Below, piece by piece: positions 52,572 through 61,277 of a stretch of 64,000 bases of DNA. The DNA lies in the NCBI GenBank assembly GCA_016195665.1, contig JACPZD010000020.1, forward strand, positions 18,659 to 82,658. Direction: 5' to 3'. Made by a program: the position numbers and the translations under genes. Source of the DNA: Gammaproteobacteria bacterium. GTDB lineage: Bacteria > Pseudomonadota > Gammaproteobacteria > SURF-13. Below the pieces are notes generated by a model. It was given only the letters and a program-made list of their open reading frames with translations, was not told the DNA's origin and did not search any database. Positions within the stretch are counted from its first letter, which is position 1. The number at the start of each line of letters is the position of its first letter.

Positions 52572-53717
52572 ATGAATCCGATCACCATCATAGGCAGCGG
52601 ACTTGCGGGCTACACGCTTGCCCGGGAGTTCAGGAAGCTCGATAAAGATACCCCACTCGCCATCATCACCGCCGACGATGGACGCTTCTATTCCAAGCCG
52701 ATGCTCTCCAACGCCTTTGTCAGCGGCAAGACGGCGGAACAGCTCGCCATGAACAGCGCGGTGCAGATGGCCGCTCAACTTAACGCAACCATCCTGTCTA
52801 ACAAGCGCGTCAGCGCCATGGATACTGCGCAACGCACGATTGTCTTGGATGGAGAGACGTTGCAGTATTCCAAACTCATGCTTGCGCTGGGCGCCGACCC
52901 CATTCGCGCGGAATTGAAAGGCGATGCCGCCGATCAGGTGTTGTCGGTGAATGATCTGCAGGATTACGCGTATTTTCGTCGGGCGCTGACAGGCGCTAAA
53001 AACGTCGCCATCATCGGCGCCGGACTGATTGGATGCGAGTTTGCCAACGATTTGGTGACCGGCGGCTACCATGTGGAGGTTATTGATCCCGGCACTCTGC
53101 CGCTGAGGCGTTTGCTGCCCCAGGCTGTGTCCGAGGCTATGCGCGACGGTCTTTCCAAAATGGGTGTGGCCTGGCACTTCGGCAAAGGCGCCGTGGCCGT
53201 CAATCGCGCGGGCCAAGGTTATGATATCGAATTGTCCGATGGCGGCAAGCTGCATGCCGACGTCGTCCTCTCGGCTATTGGCTTGAGGCCACGCACCTCA
53301 CTGGCGCAAGCGGCCGGGATCAAGGTCAACCGCGGAATAGTTACCGGCCGCATGCTAAAAACCAGCGCCGAGAATGTCTATGCGTTAGGAGATTGCGCAG
53401 AAGTGGAGGGATTGGTGCTGCCGTTCGTCATGCCCATCATGCACGCGGCACGCGCGCTCGCCAAGACCTTGAGCGGTGAAGTTACTCAAGTCATCTATCC
53501 CGCCATGCCGGTCGTCATCAAGACACCCGCTTGCCCGGTCGTGGTGTCGCCACCTCCGGCGAACACGCCGTGTGAATGGCAAATCACCAAGACAGAGGAG
53601 GGCGTCAAGGCCCTGTGCCAAGATGCGACAGGCAAGCTGCTCGGCTTTGCCTTGGCAGGAAAAGCGACCACTGAGAAGATGGCTTTGACCTCACAGCTAC
53701 CCTCCCTACTGGCCTAG
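52572..53717 (+). CDS. Rubredoxin-NAD(+) reductase-like flavoprotein
   Basis: A 381-residue FAD/NAD-dependent oxidoreductase. The FAD site PITIIGSGLAGYTLAREFRK opens the protein, the NADH site NVAIIGAGLIGCEFANDL is mid-protein, and ENVYALGDCAEVEGL is the second FAD motif. The length and the C-terminal small domain fit rubredoxin reductases. Next to rubredoxin and rubrerythrin it completes an NADH to peroxide chain. Confidence 0.9.
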   Translation: MNPITIIGSGLAGYTLAREFRKLDKDTPLAIITADDGRFYSKPMLSNAFVSGKTAEQLAMNSAVQMAAQLNATILSNKRVSAMDTAQRTIVLDGETLQYSKLMLALGADPIRAELKGDAADQVLSVNDLQDYAYFRRALTGAKNVAIIGAGLIGCEFANDLVTGGYHVEVIDPGTLPLRRLLPQAVSEAMRDGLSKMGVAWHFGKGAVAVNRAGQGYDIELSDGGKLHADVVLSAIGLRPRTSLAQAAGIKVNRGIVTGRMLKTSAENVYALGDCAEVEGLVLPFVMPIMHAARALAKTLSGEVTQVIYPAMPVVIKTPACPVVVSPPPANTPCEWQITKTEEGVKALCQDATGKLLGFALAGKATTEKMALTSQLPSLLA

Positions 53718-53727
53718 GACATAGGCT

Positions 53728-53777
53728 TGACGAGACTTGGTTTTCAGGTAATATGATAATGTTAATGTCATTAACAT
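53728..53777 (+). promoter_or_regulatory. Promoter with perfect palindromic operator
   Basis: TGTTAATG-T-CATTAACA (53761-53777) is a perfect 17-base palindrome 17 bases before the next start codon. It follows a TATGAT box (53753-53758) and a TTGACG box (53728-53733), spaced 19 bases. The arrangement suits repression by the small DNA-binding-like protein encoded next. Confidence 0.6.
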
Positions 53778-53793
53778 ATGTGAGGATAACGCT

Positions 53794-54093
53794 ATGTCGA
53801 GCACCGAAAGATTAGTCGTCCTGCTGACCCGCAAGGAAAAGGCCTCTATTGCCGCAAAGGCAAAGAGCGCCAAGCTCACAATGGGTGAATTCGTACGCCG
53901 CGCCACCGGGACGTACGACCCCAGCGAAGACGGTTCATTGCTGGAAGGGCTCATCACCCAGGTTGAAAAATCCACGGCACAGGCCAACAAAGCCCTTGAT
54001 GGGGCGCTAAAGGCTATCGCCGAATCAAACAAAAGAATCGCAGGCCGGCAGCAAGTAGCCCGTGCCAAGCGTACCGTGAAAAAGGCCGCCTAG
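53794..54093 (+). CDS. Small ribbon-helix-helix-like protein, hypothetical
   Basis: A 99-residue basic protein. The N-terminus STERLVVLLTRKEKASIAAK, with KLTMGEFVRRATG, resembles the MobC/ribbon-helix-helix type seen in plasmid mobilisation and antitoxin proteins. The middle (LLEGLITQVEKSTAQANKAL) is helical, and the tail is Lys/Arg-rich. AGGATAA precedes the ATG. It touches the next gene (TAG then ATG). The palindrome upstream may be its own operator. The function is not known. Confidence 0.7.
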   Translation: MSSTERLVVLLTRKEKASIAAKAKSAKLTMGEFVRRATGTYDPSEDGSLLEGLITQVEKSTAQANKALDGALKAIAESNKRIAGRQQVARAKRTVKKAA

Positions 54094-54288
54094 ATGGCGA
54101 TCAGCGACAAGCTTTGGAACGCCCTAACCACTGTTATAAAGATGAACGACAAGGTTGTCGGGTTGGCAGAGCAGGTTAAGGGGCAACAATTGAAGATCGA
54201 AGACCTCACCGCCCGCGTAATACGTCTTGAGACGGCACTGGAAATCGCAATTGCCGCACAAGGCCGGAGATTGGTTGAAAAAAGATAG
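54094..54288 (+). CDS. Small coiled-coil protein, hypothetical
   Basis: A 64-residue protein with heptad-like helix (VVGLAEQVKGQQLKIEDLTA, RVIRLETALEIAIAA). It begins at the base after the stop of the preceding gene, so the two are made together. No family is recognised. It could be the partner of the ribbon-helix-helix protein. Confidence 0.65.
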   Translation: MAISDKLWNALTTVIKMNDKVVGLAEQVKGQQLKIEDLTARVIRLETALEIAIAAQGRRLVEKR

Positions 54289-54451
54289 ATAGCCTGTACG
54301 AGGGCCTATGCCGCATTTCTCGTTCGCTGATTTAACATAATATAGATTATACGAACTATAGACAGGCCGCTTCCTAGGGTGCGTTGAGAAGTAACACGGT
54401 ATAGCTCAACTACCTTGATCTATTGCTATACTGGAAATTAAGGAGCTGACT

Positions 54452-54694
54452 ATGACCGAAAACATCGAAAATCTGATTTTAGAGCACCTTCGAGCTATCC
54501 GTAACGACGTGGGCCCACTGTCATCAAAAATTGACAGTCTTACGCTGCGAGTCGGATCATTAGAGGAGCATGTAGCCGGATTGCGTCGTGATATAGCCTT
54601 AATCCACAATGACATCGCAAACACACACCAAAGGTTAGACCACCATGAGCAACGGTTAGACCGCATCGAGAAACGGCTTGCTCTGGCTAGTTAA
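54452..54694 (+). CDS. Small coiled-coil protein, hypothetical
   Basis: An 80-residue protein, MTENIENLILEHLRAIRNDV, followed by repeating heptads (LTLRVGSLEEHVAGLRRDIA, HQRLDHHEQRLDRIEKRLAL). AAGGAG lies 7 bases upstream. Similar short coiled-coil proteins are common near toxin-antitoxin and mobile genes, but no function is established. It shares the LE-rich heptad style of the protein at 54094. Confidence 0.7.
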   Translation: MTENIENLILEHLRAIRNDVGPLSSKIDSLTLRVGSLEEHVAGLRRDIALIHNDIANTHQRLDHHEQRLDRIEKRLALAS

Positions 54695-54726
54695 GTTAAA
54701 TATATATTATTAATTAAATCAGTTAT

Positions 54727-55503
54727 TTATTTAATTATTTTAAATAACTTTATAAAATTACTGGTGGTAGCCGCCGCTACCTCATCCACTGACAAATTAC
54801 GCAGTTTGGCAATCTGTGCGGCTACAAAACGCACATAAGCGGGTTGATTGGTCCTGCCGCGAAACGGAATCGGCGCGAGGTAGGGAGAGTCGGTTTCTAT
54901 CAGGAGACGATCCAAAGGCACACGCGCGGCGACGTCGTGCAGAACCGTTGCTTTGGGGAAGGTCACGATGCCGGAAAATGAGATGTAGAAATTAAGGTCC
55001 AGCGCCTGACGAGCGGTTTCCCAGTCTTCAGTGAAGCAGTGCATCACCCCGCCAATCTCATGGGCGCCCTCCTCCTTCATGATTTTCAAGGTGTCTTCCT
55101 TGGCCTCACGGGTATGGATGATGAGAGGTTTGCCGCATTGTTTAGCGGCGCGGATGTGGGTGCGAAAACGTTCATGCTGCCAGGTGAGATCGCCCTTGCA
55201 GTGGAAATAATCGAGGCCGGTCTCGCCGATGGCGACAATGCGTGGATCTTGCGCGAGATGGACTAATTCTGCGACGCTGGGTTCGCAGCAATCTTGATCC
55301 GTCGGATGCACGCCGACCGAGGCATAGACGTTATCGAAGCGCTGTGCGAGATCGAGTACGCCGGGAAAATTTTCCAGGTTGATGCACACGCAGAGCATGT
55401 GCGTGACTCCCGCGCGGCCGGCGCTTCCAATCGCGCCGCTGATGTCACCATTATAAGCGGTAAGATCGAGGCGGTCGAGATGACAGTGGGAGTCAACCAG
55501 CAT
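54727..55503 (-). CDS. TatD-family metal-dependent hydrolase
   Basis: A 258-residue TIM-barrel nuclease of the TatD/YcfH type. The metal ligands are in VDSHCHLDRLD, AIGETGLDYF, KPLIIHTREA, GVMHCFTED and IETDSPYLAP. It is the last gene of the pabB-pabC-mltG-tmk-holB-pilZ operon and starts 6 bases after pilZ ends. Family members act as 3'-5' DNA exonucleases or D-aminoacyl hydrolases; the role here is not certain. Confidence 0.92.
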   Translation of the reverse strand: MLVDSHCHLDRLDLTAYNGDISGAIGSAGRAGVTHMLCVCINLENFPGVLDLAQRFDNVYASVGVHPTDQDCCEPSVAELVHLAQDPRIVAIGETGLDYFHCKGDLTWQHERFRTHIRAAKQCGKPLIIHTREAKEDTLKIMKEEGAHEIGGVMHCFTEDWETARQALDLNFYISFSGIVTFPKATVLHDVAARVPLDRLLIETDSPYLAPIPFRGRTNQPAYVRFVAAQIAKLRNLSVDEVAAATTSNFIKLFKIIK

Positions 55504-55509
55504 TGAATA

Positions 55510-55872
55510 TTACATCGTGAGGGTTTCGCGTTCGCCCTGCAGCATACCCGCGAGATGGCCTTCGATCTTGTTACGCGCAGCGCCGCCGTCCAAATCGCTG
55601 AACTGGACTCCGATACCGGCCTGACGCCCGCCTTGGGCGCCCCTTGGGGTGACCCAAACCACCCGGCCGGCAATGGGGAATTTCTCCGGTTCGTTCATAA
55701 GGGAAAGCAGCAGAAAGATCTCGTCGCCCAGTTGATAAGCCTTGTTGGTGGCGATGAACAGCCCGCCGTGTTTGACGAAGGGCATATAGGCGCTGTACAG
55801 GGCGGCCTTGTCCTTGAGGGTGACGGATACTATGCCCTGACGGGCGGGCATTGCCGTAGTTTGATCTGCCAT
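55510..55872 (-). CDS. pilZ: PilZ domain protein (type IV pilus PilZ)
   Basis: A 120-residue single PilZ domain protein (ARQGIVSVTLKDKAALYSAY, GGLFIATNKAYQLGDEIFLL, GRVVWVTP). It lacks the RxxxR and D/NxSxxG c-di-GMP motifs in good form, as does the canonical type IV pilus assembly PilZ found between holB and tatD. ATG at 55872 is chosen because AGGAG is 8 bases upstream; the longer frame would overlap holB. Confidence 0.9.
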   Translation of the reverse strand: MADQTTAMPARQGIVSVTLKDKAALYSAYMPFVKHGGLFIATNKAYQLGDEIFLLLSLMNEPEKFPIAGRVVWVTPRGAQGGRQAGIGVQFSDLDGGAARNKIEGHLAGMLQGERETLTM

Positions 55873-55891
55873 GTAGGTAATCTCCTCTTGT

Positions 55892-56914
55892 CTAAGCGGA
55901 AGCAACAACCGTACCGGTTATATTCAGCCAGGATATTAGCACATCCTCCAATAAAAACTGGGGGTTGAGGGGGCGGCTGCTGAGCAGTAAGGCGCCCTGC
56001 ACCTGATCCAGCAACCGGTATAGTGACTTGAGATCAAGCTGCGCGGCAATCCGCTTGAGGCGCTGTGCAAGATCCGGGTTGGCGAGATAAGGCGGTTCCA
56101 CAGCATGACGCAGCCTTATCATGTCGCCGGTCCAGGACAACAACTGACTCAAGATTTCCGCCCCGGGCTGTTGTGACCACGCGGCGGCGACGGCCACCGG
56201 GTCGGCCTGTTGTTGCAGCAGGCGTTCCAGATCCGCAAGCAGGGCCAGTCTGTGTTTAAGCACGTCGCTCGCGGCAAGCGCCAGCGCAGTGAGTGGCGCA
56301 CCGTGTGCGACGTCGAGCAATTCAGATGCATTTGCCGGTGGGCTTAATTGCGCGCTGAGCCAAGCGAGCGCCACGTCGCGCGGCGGTATTTCGAAGTGCA
56401 GGTTCTGGCAGCGGCTGCGGATCGTCGGCAGCAACAGCGCGGGAGTGTGACTGATGAGTATCAGCAGCGTTTGCGGAGGCGGTTCTTCGAGTGTCTTGAG
56501 CAGGCTGTTGGCGGCGGCGGCGTTAATCTGCTCGGCCGGGCTGATGAACGCAATCTTATAACCTCCGCCATGACTCTTGAGGGTCATCACGCGATTAAGC
56601 TCACGCACCTGGTCTATCTTGATGGGTTTGTCGCCGCCCTCCTCCGGCAATATCTGGAAAAAGTCGGGATTGTTGCCCGCGAGATACAACAAACAGTTAC
56701 GGCATCGGCCGCATGGCCGGCTTTCTGAGTCAGGCTGCGTACACAGCAGGGACTGGGCAAAGACGTGCGCCAGATGCGATTTTCCGAGCCCGGTAGCGCC
56801 TTGGAAAAGCAGGGCGTGCGGCAGACGCCGGGCGTTGCGAAGAGTCTGTAGACGTTTCCAGAGAGGACGTTGCCAAGGATAAATATCCCGCTCGGATTGG
56901 GTCGAAGTTACCAT
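55892..56914 (-). CDS. holB: DNA polymerase III subunit delta'
   Basis: Clamp-loader subunit. The 340-residue protein has YPWQRPLWKRLQTLRNARRL, the P-loop-like GATGLGKSH, the zinc cysteines CGRCRNC, the sensor segment NAAAANSLLKTLEEPP, and TIRSRCQ (SRC motif). ATG at 56914 is used since it lies 7 bases after the tmk end; upstream in-frame codons have no similarity. Confidence 0.95.
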   Translation of the reverse strand: MVTSTQSERDIYPWQRPLWKRLQTLRNARRLPHALLFQGATGLGKSHLAHVFAQSLLCTQPDSESRPCGRCRNCLLYLAGNNPDFFQILPEEGGDKPIKIDQVRELNRVMTLKSHGGGYKIAFISPAEQINAAAANSLLKTLEEPPPQTLLILISHTPALLLPTIRSRCQNLHFEIPPRDVALAWLSAQLSPPANASELLDVAHGAPLTALALAASDVLKHRLALLADLERLLQQQADPVAVAAAWSQQPGAEILSQLLSWTGDMIRLRHAVEPPYLANPDLAQRLKRIAAQLDLKSLYRLLDQVQGALLLSSRPLNPQFLLEDVLISWLNITGTVVASA

Positions 56915-56921
56915 GGTATTG

Positions 56922-57545
56922 TCATGATAATAATTTATCCATGGCCCGCTTGATCTGATGCTGCACCTGCGCGAGTTCACCGGAGGCGTCTATGATACGA
57001 AATCGTTGCGGATGCCGGTGCGCCTGGTCGAGATAAGCAGCCCGCACCCGTTCGAAAAACGCCGGATCCTCGCTCTCGAAGCGGTCGCGTGCGCTGCGTT
57101 GCGCGGCCCGTTCCAAGCCGAGCCGCACCGGGATATCCAGCAGCAAGACGATATCGGGACGCAGCTCGCCTTGCAGCCATTGCTCCAGAATCTCGATACG
57201 TTCGTGCGGGAGGCCCCGCCCGCCGCCTTGATAGGCATAGGTGGCTTCGGTGAATCGGTCGCACAGCACCCACTGCCCGCCGGCGAGCGCGGGACGGATT
57301 ACCCGGGCAAGGTGCTCGGCGCGCGCGGCGAACATGAGCAGGGTCTCCGTCTCAACCGCCACGCCCTCCTGCCGATGCGCGAGCAGCAGGTCGCGGATCT
57401 CTTCGGACAAACCCGTGCCGCCGGGTTCGCGGGTGACGATGACCTGTTTGCCCGCATGGGTGAGCGTGTCACGAATATAGCCGATGCAGGTGCTCTTGCC
57501 CGCGCCTTCCACGCCTTCTATGGTGATAAAGCGGCCACGGCTCAT
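56922..57545 (-). CDS. tmk: Thymidylate kinase
   Basis: Phosphorylates dTMP to dTDP. The 207-residue protein has the P-loop ITIEGVEGAGKSTCIGY, the DR(Y/F/H) motif CDRFTEATYAYQGGGRGL, REPGGTGLSE and the lid segment RSARDRFESED. Its start overlaps the mltG stop by 4 bases. Confidence 0.97.
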   Translation of the reverse strand: MSRGRFITIEGVEGAGKSTCIGYIRDTLTHAGKQVIVTREPGGTGLSEEIRDLLLAHRQEGVAVETETLLMFAARAEHLARVIRPALAGGQWVLCDRFTEATYAYQGGGRGLPHERIEILEQWLQGELRPDIVLLLDIPVRLGLERAAQRSARDRFESEDPAFFERVRAAYLDQAHRHPQRFRIIDASGELAQVQHQIKRAMDKLLS

Positions 57546-58573
57546 GGTGTGTGCGGTTCCTGTTTGTGCGGATTCACCTGATACTTTTGTACCGCCTTGT
57601 TATGTTCTTCGAGGGTCTCCGAAAACGTGTGACTGCCGTCTCCGCGTGCGACAAAAAAGAGCGATTTTCCGCTTTCGGGATGCAGTACCGCATGAATAGA
57701 GGCGGCGCCCGGCAACGCGATGGGTGTGGGCGGCAGGCCGGCGCGCGTATAGGTGTTGTAAGGATTGTCGCGCTCCAGGTCGCGGCGGCGTAGATTGCCA
57801 TCGAAATGGCTACCCAAGCCATAGATAACCGTAGGGTCGGTCTGTAATTTCATACCCGCCTGTAGACGCCGCAGAAATACTCCCGCGATAGCGGGGCGTT
57901 CGCTAGGCACGGCAGTTTCCCTCTCCACGATTGAGGCCAGGATCAAAGCCTCATAAGGTGTCTTGAGCGGAAGATTTGGATCGCGGTTGGCCCATTCTTT
58001 GTTCAGATACTCTTGCATCGCATGATAGGCGCGCTGGTAAAAATCGGAATCCGTGGCGCCCTTGGGAAAGTGATAGCTATCGGGATAAAAACGCCCCTCC
58101 GGGTGTTCACCGTTCCGTCCCAGGCGCTCCATAAGTTGCTGGTCGCTGAGTCCCGCGAGCGTCTGTTGCAAGGCCGGATGGCGCTGCACGGCCTCGCGGA
58201 ATTGTTTGAAGGTCCATCCCTCCACAACCGTGAGCGAGTATTCCACAACCCGGCCCGCCACAAATTGGTCCAGCAACTCCAGCGGCGTCGTACCGGGAGT
58301 GATTTCATATTCGCCCATCTTGATCTGTTGCGCCCTCCCCTGCCACTGCGCCAGCCAGACCAGATAGTAAGGGTGCTGCAAGATACCGCGCTGGTGCAGG
58401 TCACTCGCGACGCCTTTCAGGCTGGTTCCGGCCTTGATTTCATAATGGAGGGGGCTGGCGCCTATGGCAAGCGGTGTATAGATAAAGTGCCGATATTCGA
58501 TCACCATACCCGCCGCCAGCAGGGTAATGACGATGATGAGCAGCCCCAATGATCTTATAAAAAACTTTAACAT
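57542..58573 (-). CDS. mltG: Endolytic murein transglycosylase MltG
   Basis: Inner-membrane lytic transglycosylase thought to terminate glycan polymerisation. The 343-residue protein has an N-terminal transmembrane helix (about residues 7-26), a LysM-like subdomain and the YceG catalytic region with the essential Glu in ILASIVERETA, plus GRFYPDSYHFPKG and PTPIALPG. It is coupled to pabC (TAATG) and tmk. Confidence 0.96.
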   Translation of the reverse strand: MLKFFIRSLGLLIIVITLLAAGMVIEYRHFIYTPLAIGASPLHYEIKAGTSLKGVASDLHQRGILQHPYYLVWLAQWQGRAQQIKMGEYEITPGTTPLELLDQFVAGRVVEYSLTVVEGWTFKQFREAVQRHPALQQTLAGLSDQQLMERLGRNGEHPEGRFYPDSYHFPKGATDSDFYQRAYHAMQEYLNKEWANRDPNLPLKTPYEALILASIVERETAVPSERPAIAGVFLRRLQAGMKLQTDPTVIYGLGSHFDGNLRRRDLERDNPYNTYTRAGLPPTPIALPGAASIHAVLHPESGKSLFFVARGDGSHTFSETLEEHNKAVQKYQVNPHKQEPHTP

Positions 58574-59397
58574 TATACGCTATCACTTTGTATATGCTCA
58601 TAAATTAGTGCTGTTATCGGTCCTGGTTTCAGCACTGCGCCGGCGATCTCGCGGATCGGCCATACGCGTATCAAACTATTACACAAAAAGCTCTCTTCCG
58701 CGGCTTGCACTTCGGCGAGTGTGAGGCGGGTGACGGTGCAAGGGATGGATAGCTTAGCCGCGATCTCGATGATACACGCACGCATGATGCCGGCCACACC
58801 GCTTGATGACAAATCAGGGGTGAGCAGCCGTCCCTCGTTCACGATGAAGAGATTACTCTGGGTGGCCTCGATAACGCTCCCTGTCTGATCCAACATCAGA
58901 CCTTCGGGAATATCCGGGTCGTCCCACTCGTTGCGCGCCAGCACCTGTTCGAGCCGGTTAAGGTGCTTGATGCCGGCAAGCGACGGGTTGAGGCCCAAAG
59001 GTGTTTGGCAAATGCGCACGCGCACGCCTTCTTGCCAAAAGCGCTGAGGCCATTCAGGCCAGGGGTAACGCGCCACGATGCGGGTGGCGGGTGAGGCGTG
59101 AGGGGTGAGGGGTGAGGGGCGATAACCGCGACGGCCTGCGCCGCGTGTAATAATAATTTTGAGCACGGCTTGCTCAGCGCCATCACACACTTGTTGAGCT
59201 TCCGCGCGTAATAACGGGTAATCCGGCTGCGGGATGCCGAGCTTACTGCAACCCGAATTGAGCCGCAGCATGTGTCTGTCCCACAACAGCGGCACCCCGT
59301 TTTTCACCGCAATCGTCTCAAACAGGCCATCGCCATAGTGCAGACCGCGATCCTGTGCGCTGATCTGGTCTGTGGCTTTGCCGTTAACGAGCATCAT
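58573..59397 (-). CDS. pabC: 4-amino-4-deoxychorismate lyase
   Basis: Releases pyruvate from aminodeoxychorismate to give p-aminobenzoate for folate. The 274-residue class IV PLP enzyme shows DRGLHYGDGLFETIAV, the PLP lysine K144 (LAGIKHLNRLEQVL), and the phosphate-binding ATQSNLFIV. Residues about 93-104 (RPSPLTPHASPA) are encoded by a CCTCAC repeat inserted in frame in a surface loop that is normally shorter. It is coupled to mltG and overlaps pabB by 4 bases. Confidence 0.95.
   Translation of the reverse strand: MMLVNGKATDQISAQDRGLHYGDGLFETIAVKNGVPLLWDRHMLRLNSGCSKLGIPQPDYPLLRAEAQQVCDGAEQAVLKIIITRGAGRRGYRPSPLTPHASPATRIVARYPWPEWPQRFWQEGVRVRICQTPLGLNPSLAGIKHLNRLEQVLARNEWDDPDIPEGLMLDQTGSVIEATQSNLFIVNEGRLLTPDLSSSGVAGIMRACIIEIAAKLSIPCTVTRLTLAEVQAAEESFLCNSLIRVWPIREIAGAVLKPGPITALIYEHIQSDSV
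59091..59120. repeat. In-frame CCTCAC repeat inside pabC
   Basis: The minus strand reads CCCCTCACCCCTCACCCCTC then ACGCCTCAC, direct units of the same kind as the carB insert at 1671-1736. Both are read in the same frame and give PSxLTPHASxA. Confidence 0.75.
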
Positions 59398-60731
59398 GCT
59401 GCGGCTCCCAACGCTCGCAGCAGTCCGCGCGCCTTGGCGCGCGTCTCCTCCAGCTCGCGTTCTGGAATGGAATCCGCGACGATGCCCGCGCCTGCGCGCA
59501 GGCTGATCTGCTTGTCTTGTTTAACCAGCGTTCGGATCAGGATATTCAAATCCATACTGCCGTCGCGATTGAGATAGCCCATGGCGCCCGTGTAAGGGCC
59601 GCGTGCGGTCTGCTCCAGCTCGGCGATGATCTCCATACAGCGTACCTTCGGGCATCCGGTGATGGTGCCGCCCGGAAAAACGGCGCGGATCACCTGGCCG
59701 GGCGTGACGCCGGGCCGCAATCTCCCTGACACACTGGATACGATGTGATGCACATGGGCGTAACTCTCCGTCGTCATCAGCTCCTCCACGCGCACGCTGC
59801 CCGGCACGCACACCCTGCCCAGATCATTGCGTTCGAGATCAATCAGCATAATATGCTCCGCGCGTTCTTTGGGATGGGCTAACAGAGTCTGAATATCCGC
59901 CGCATCGGCGCCGTGATTCTCGCGCCTGGGCCGCGTGCCGGCTATCGGGCGGGTTGCTACGTAATCGCCTCGCACGCAGACTAGCCGCTCCGGAGAAGAG
60001 CTGATAATAGCGCTATCACCGTACACGGCCAAACCGGCAAACGGCGCCGGATTAGCTTCGCGTAAACGTTGATACACATCCGCTGCTGAGACAACTTGAT
60101 GCAATTCACCACGCCATGCACGCGAGAGATTCACCTGAAACACATCGCCCTCGCGGATATAGCGCAAAATGCGCTGTACGCCGTTAAGAAAATCTTGTGG
60201 CGGCTCTTCCTGTAGCATCGTCTTGACCAAAGCAGGCTGACTTATGGTTGGCTTGCTCAGAGTTTGGACATCTGCTGTTATCGCTTCCAGCAGCTCAGGC
60301 CGCTCCGAGATGATGAAGGTTTTTTGCGCTACATGGTCGCGGATCACCGCCGCCGGAATGCGGGTGGCAAAGGCGATGGGTAGCGAGCTATTTGTGGCGG
60401 ACAAGCGCAAGCTAGGCTCGATCTGCTCAGCCAGTTCATAGCCTAAATAGATAAACCACCCGCCCTGGAAGGGAAAATCACCCAGAGGGGCTATGGCGGT
60501 ACGCTGCTCAGTCCACCAGCGGTCGAGGCGCCCTAAGAAATCCGCTTCACGCGGATCGTTAAGTGTCAGTGTCTCGCCGGGAAACGCGAACAGGATGTCA
60601 TAACGCGCGCTCGATGTGCCGTGGACAACACTTTCCAGCAGATAGGGATAACGCGCCGGATTCAGCCGATGCAGCCCCAATAGATCAAACCACCCGGAAG
60701 GCAGTGTAGTAGTGAAGGGTGAATAAGTCAT
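59394..60731 (-). CDS. pabB: Aminodeoxychorismate synthase component I
   Basis: Converts chorismate and ammonia to aminodeoxychorismate. The 445-residue chorismate-binding enzyme has FQVNLSRAWRGEL, SSSPERLVCVRG, the HIMLIDLERNDLGRV helix and VFPGGTITGCPKVRCMEIIAEL. At the position of the catalytic Lys in E. coli PabB (PIKGT) it has Ala (PIAGTRPRR), as in TrpE, so some doubt remains about whether it also makes anthranilate. Overlap with pabC favours PabB. No glutaminase (pabA) is in the window. Confidence 0.9.
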   Translation of the reverse strand: MTYSPFTTTLPSGWFDLLGLHRLNPARYPYLLESVVHGTSSARYDILFAFPGETLTLNDPREADFLGRLDRWWTEQRTAIAPLGDFPFQGGWFIYLGYELAEQIEPSLRLSATNSSLPIAFATRIPAAVIRDHVAQKTFIISERPELLEAITADVQTLSKPTISQPALVKTMLQEEPPQDFLNGVQRILRYIREGDVFQVNLSRAWRGELHQVVSAADVYQRLREANPAPFAGLAVYGDSAIISSSPERLVCVRGDYVATRPIAGTRPRRENHGADAADIQTLLAHPKERAEHIMLIDLERNDLGRVCVPGSVRVEELMTTESYAHVHHIVSSVSGRLRPGVTPGQVIRAVFPGGTITGCPKVRCMEIIAELEQTARGPYTGAMGYLNRDGSMDLNILIRTLVKQDKQISLRAGAGIVADSIPERELEETRAKARGLLRALGAAA

Positions 60732-61116
60732 TTTGAAAAGCGACCCAGCGCGAGGAATTCAGATTTTGTCACATATGGAGTACTTCGTGAGAATTTTCGG
60801 GTAGCCGAAGGCCGGGGGATTTTATGAGAACGACGCGGGGATTTTAGCCGCCCCACCCCCCGTTCATAAAAATTTCATCTTGGCAGAGGATCTCAGACCC
60901 TTGCGCATAACGCTAATACCGATCAAATACTTAGCCCCCTCACTTAAATTCACTTCTCAACAAACTGGCAAGCCCGTCCGAAAAATCCCTCTTGACAATG
61001 CACAATCTCTTTGTGAAAGTCAGCATCAGGGAGACATGCCGTTTTAACATGTAGGGCCGAATTCATTCGCTCTGGGTTTATCCCCTCTCCCTCCGGGAGA
61101 GGGTAGGGTGAGGGGT

Positions 61117-61135
61117 AGGGCCGAATTCATTCGGC
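61117..61135. repeat. GAATTC-centred palindrome
   Basis: GGGCCGAATTCATTCGGCC, essentially the reverse form of the palindrome at 4475-4492. It supports a dispersed repeat family; a partial copy is at about 61052-61070. Confidence 0.65.
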
Positions 61136-61247
61136 CATGAGCCAAGCGGCACAGCAGGGTGCGTTACACGCACCACTGTCTCGAACAGCCGAAGACATAT
61201 CGAAAGGGGGATCGCATGCTGCAAAACACCACAACAACCCTAACGTC

Positions 61248-61273
61248 GGGGGGGGGGGGGGGGGGGGCCCCCC
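61248..61273 (+). repeat. Homopolymer G20 followed by C6
   Basis: Twenty G then six C, ending 4 bases before the Rhs-like start codon. The two runs form a GC hairpin. Such tracts vary in length by slippage; poly-G is also a known artefact of two-colour short-read sequencing. Confidence 0.8.
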
Positions 61274-61277
61274 AGCC

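Larger units (their letters stand above)
60732..61277. other. Intergenic upstream of the Rhs-like gene, with repeats and a G20 tract
   Basis: A 546-base region. It holds CCCTCTCCCTCCGGGAGAGG (about 61084-61103, a perfect small hairpin), the GAATTC-centred palindrome GGGCCGAATTCATTCGGCC (61117-61135) with a half copy near 61052, and a run of 20 G then 6 C (61248-61273). No gene is recognised. An ATG at 61216 is out of frame with the gene downstream by two bases. Confidence 0.6.
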
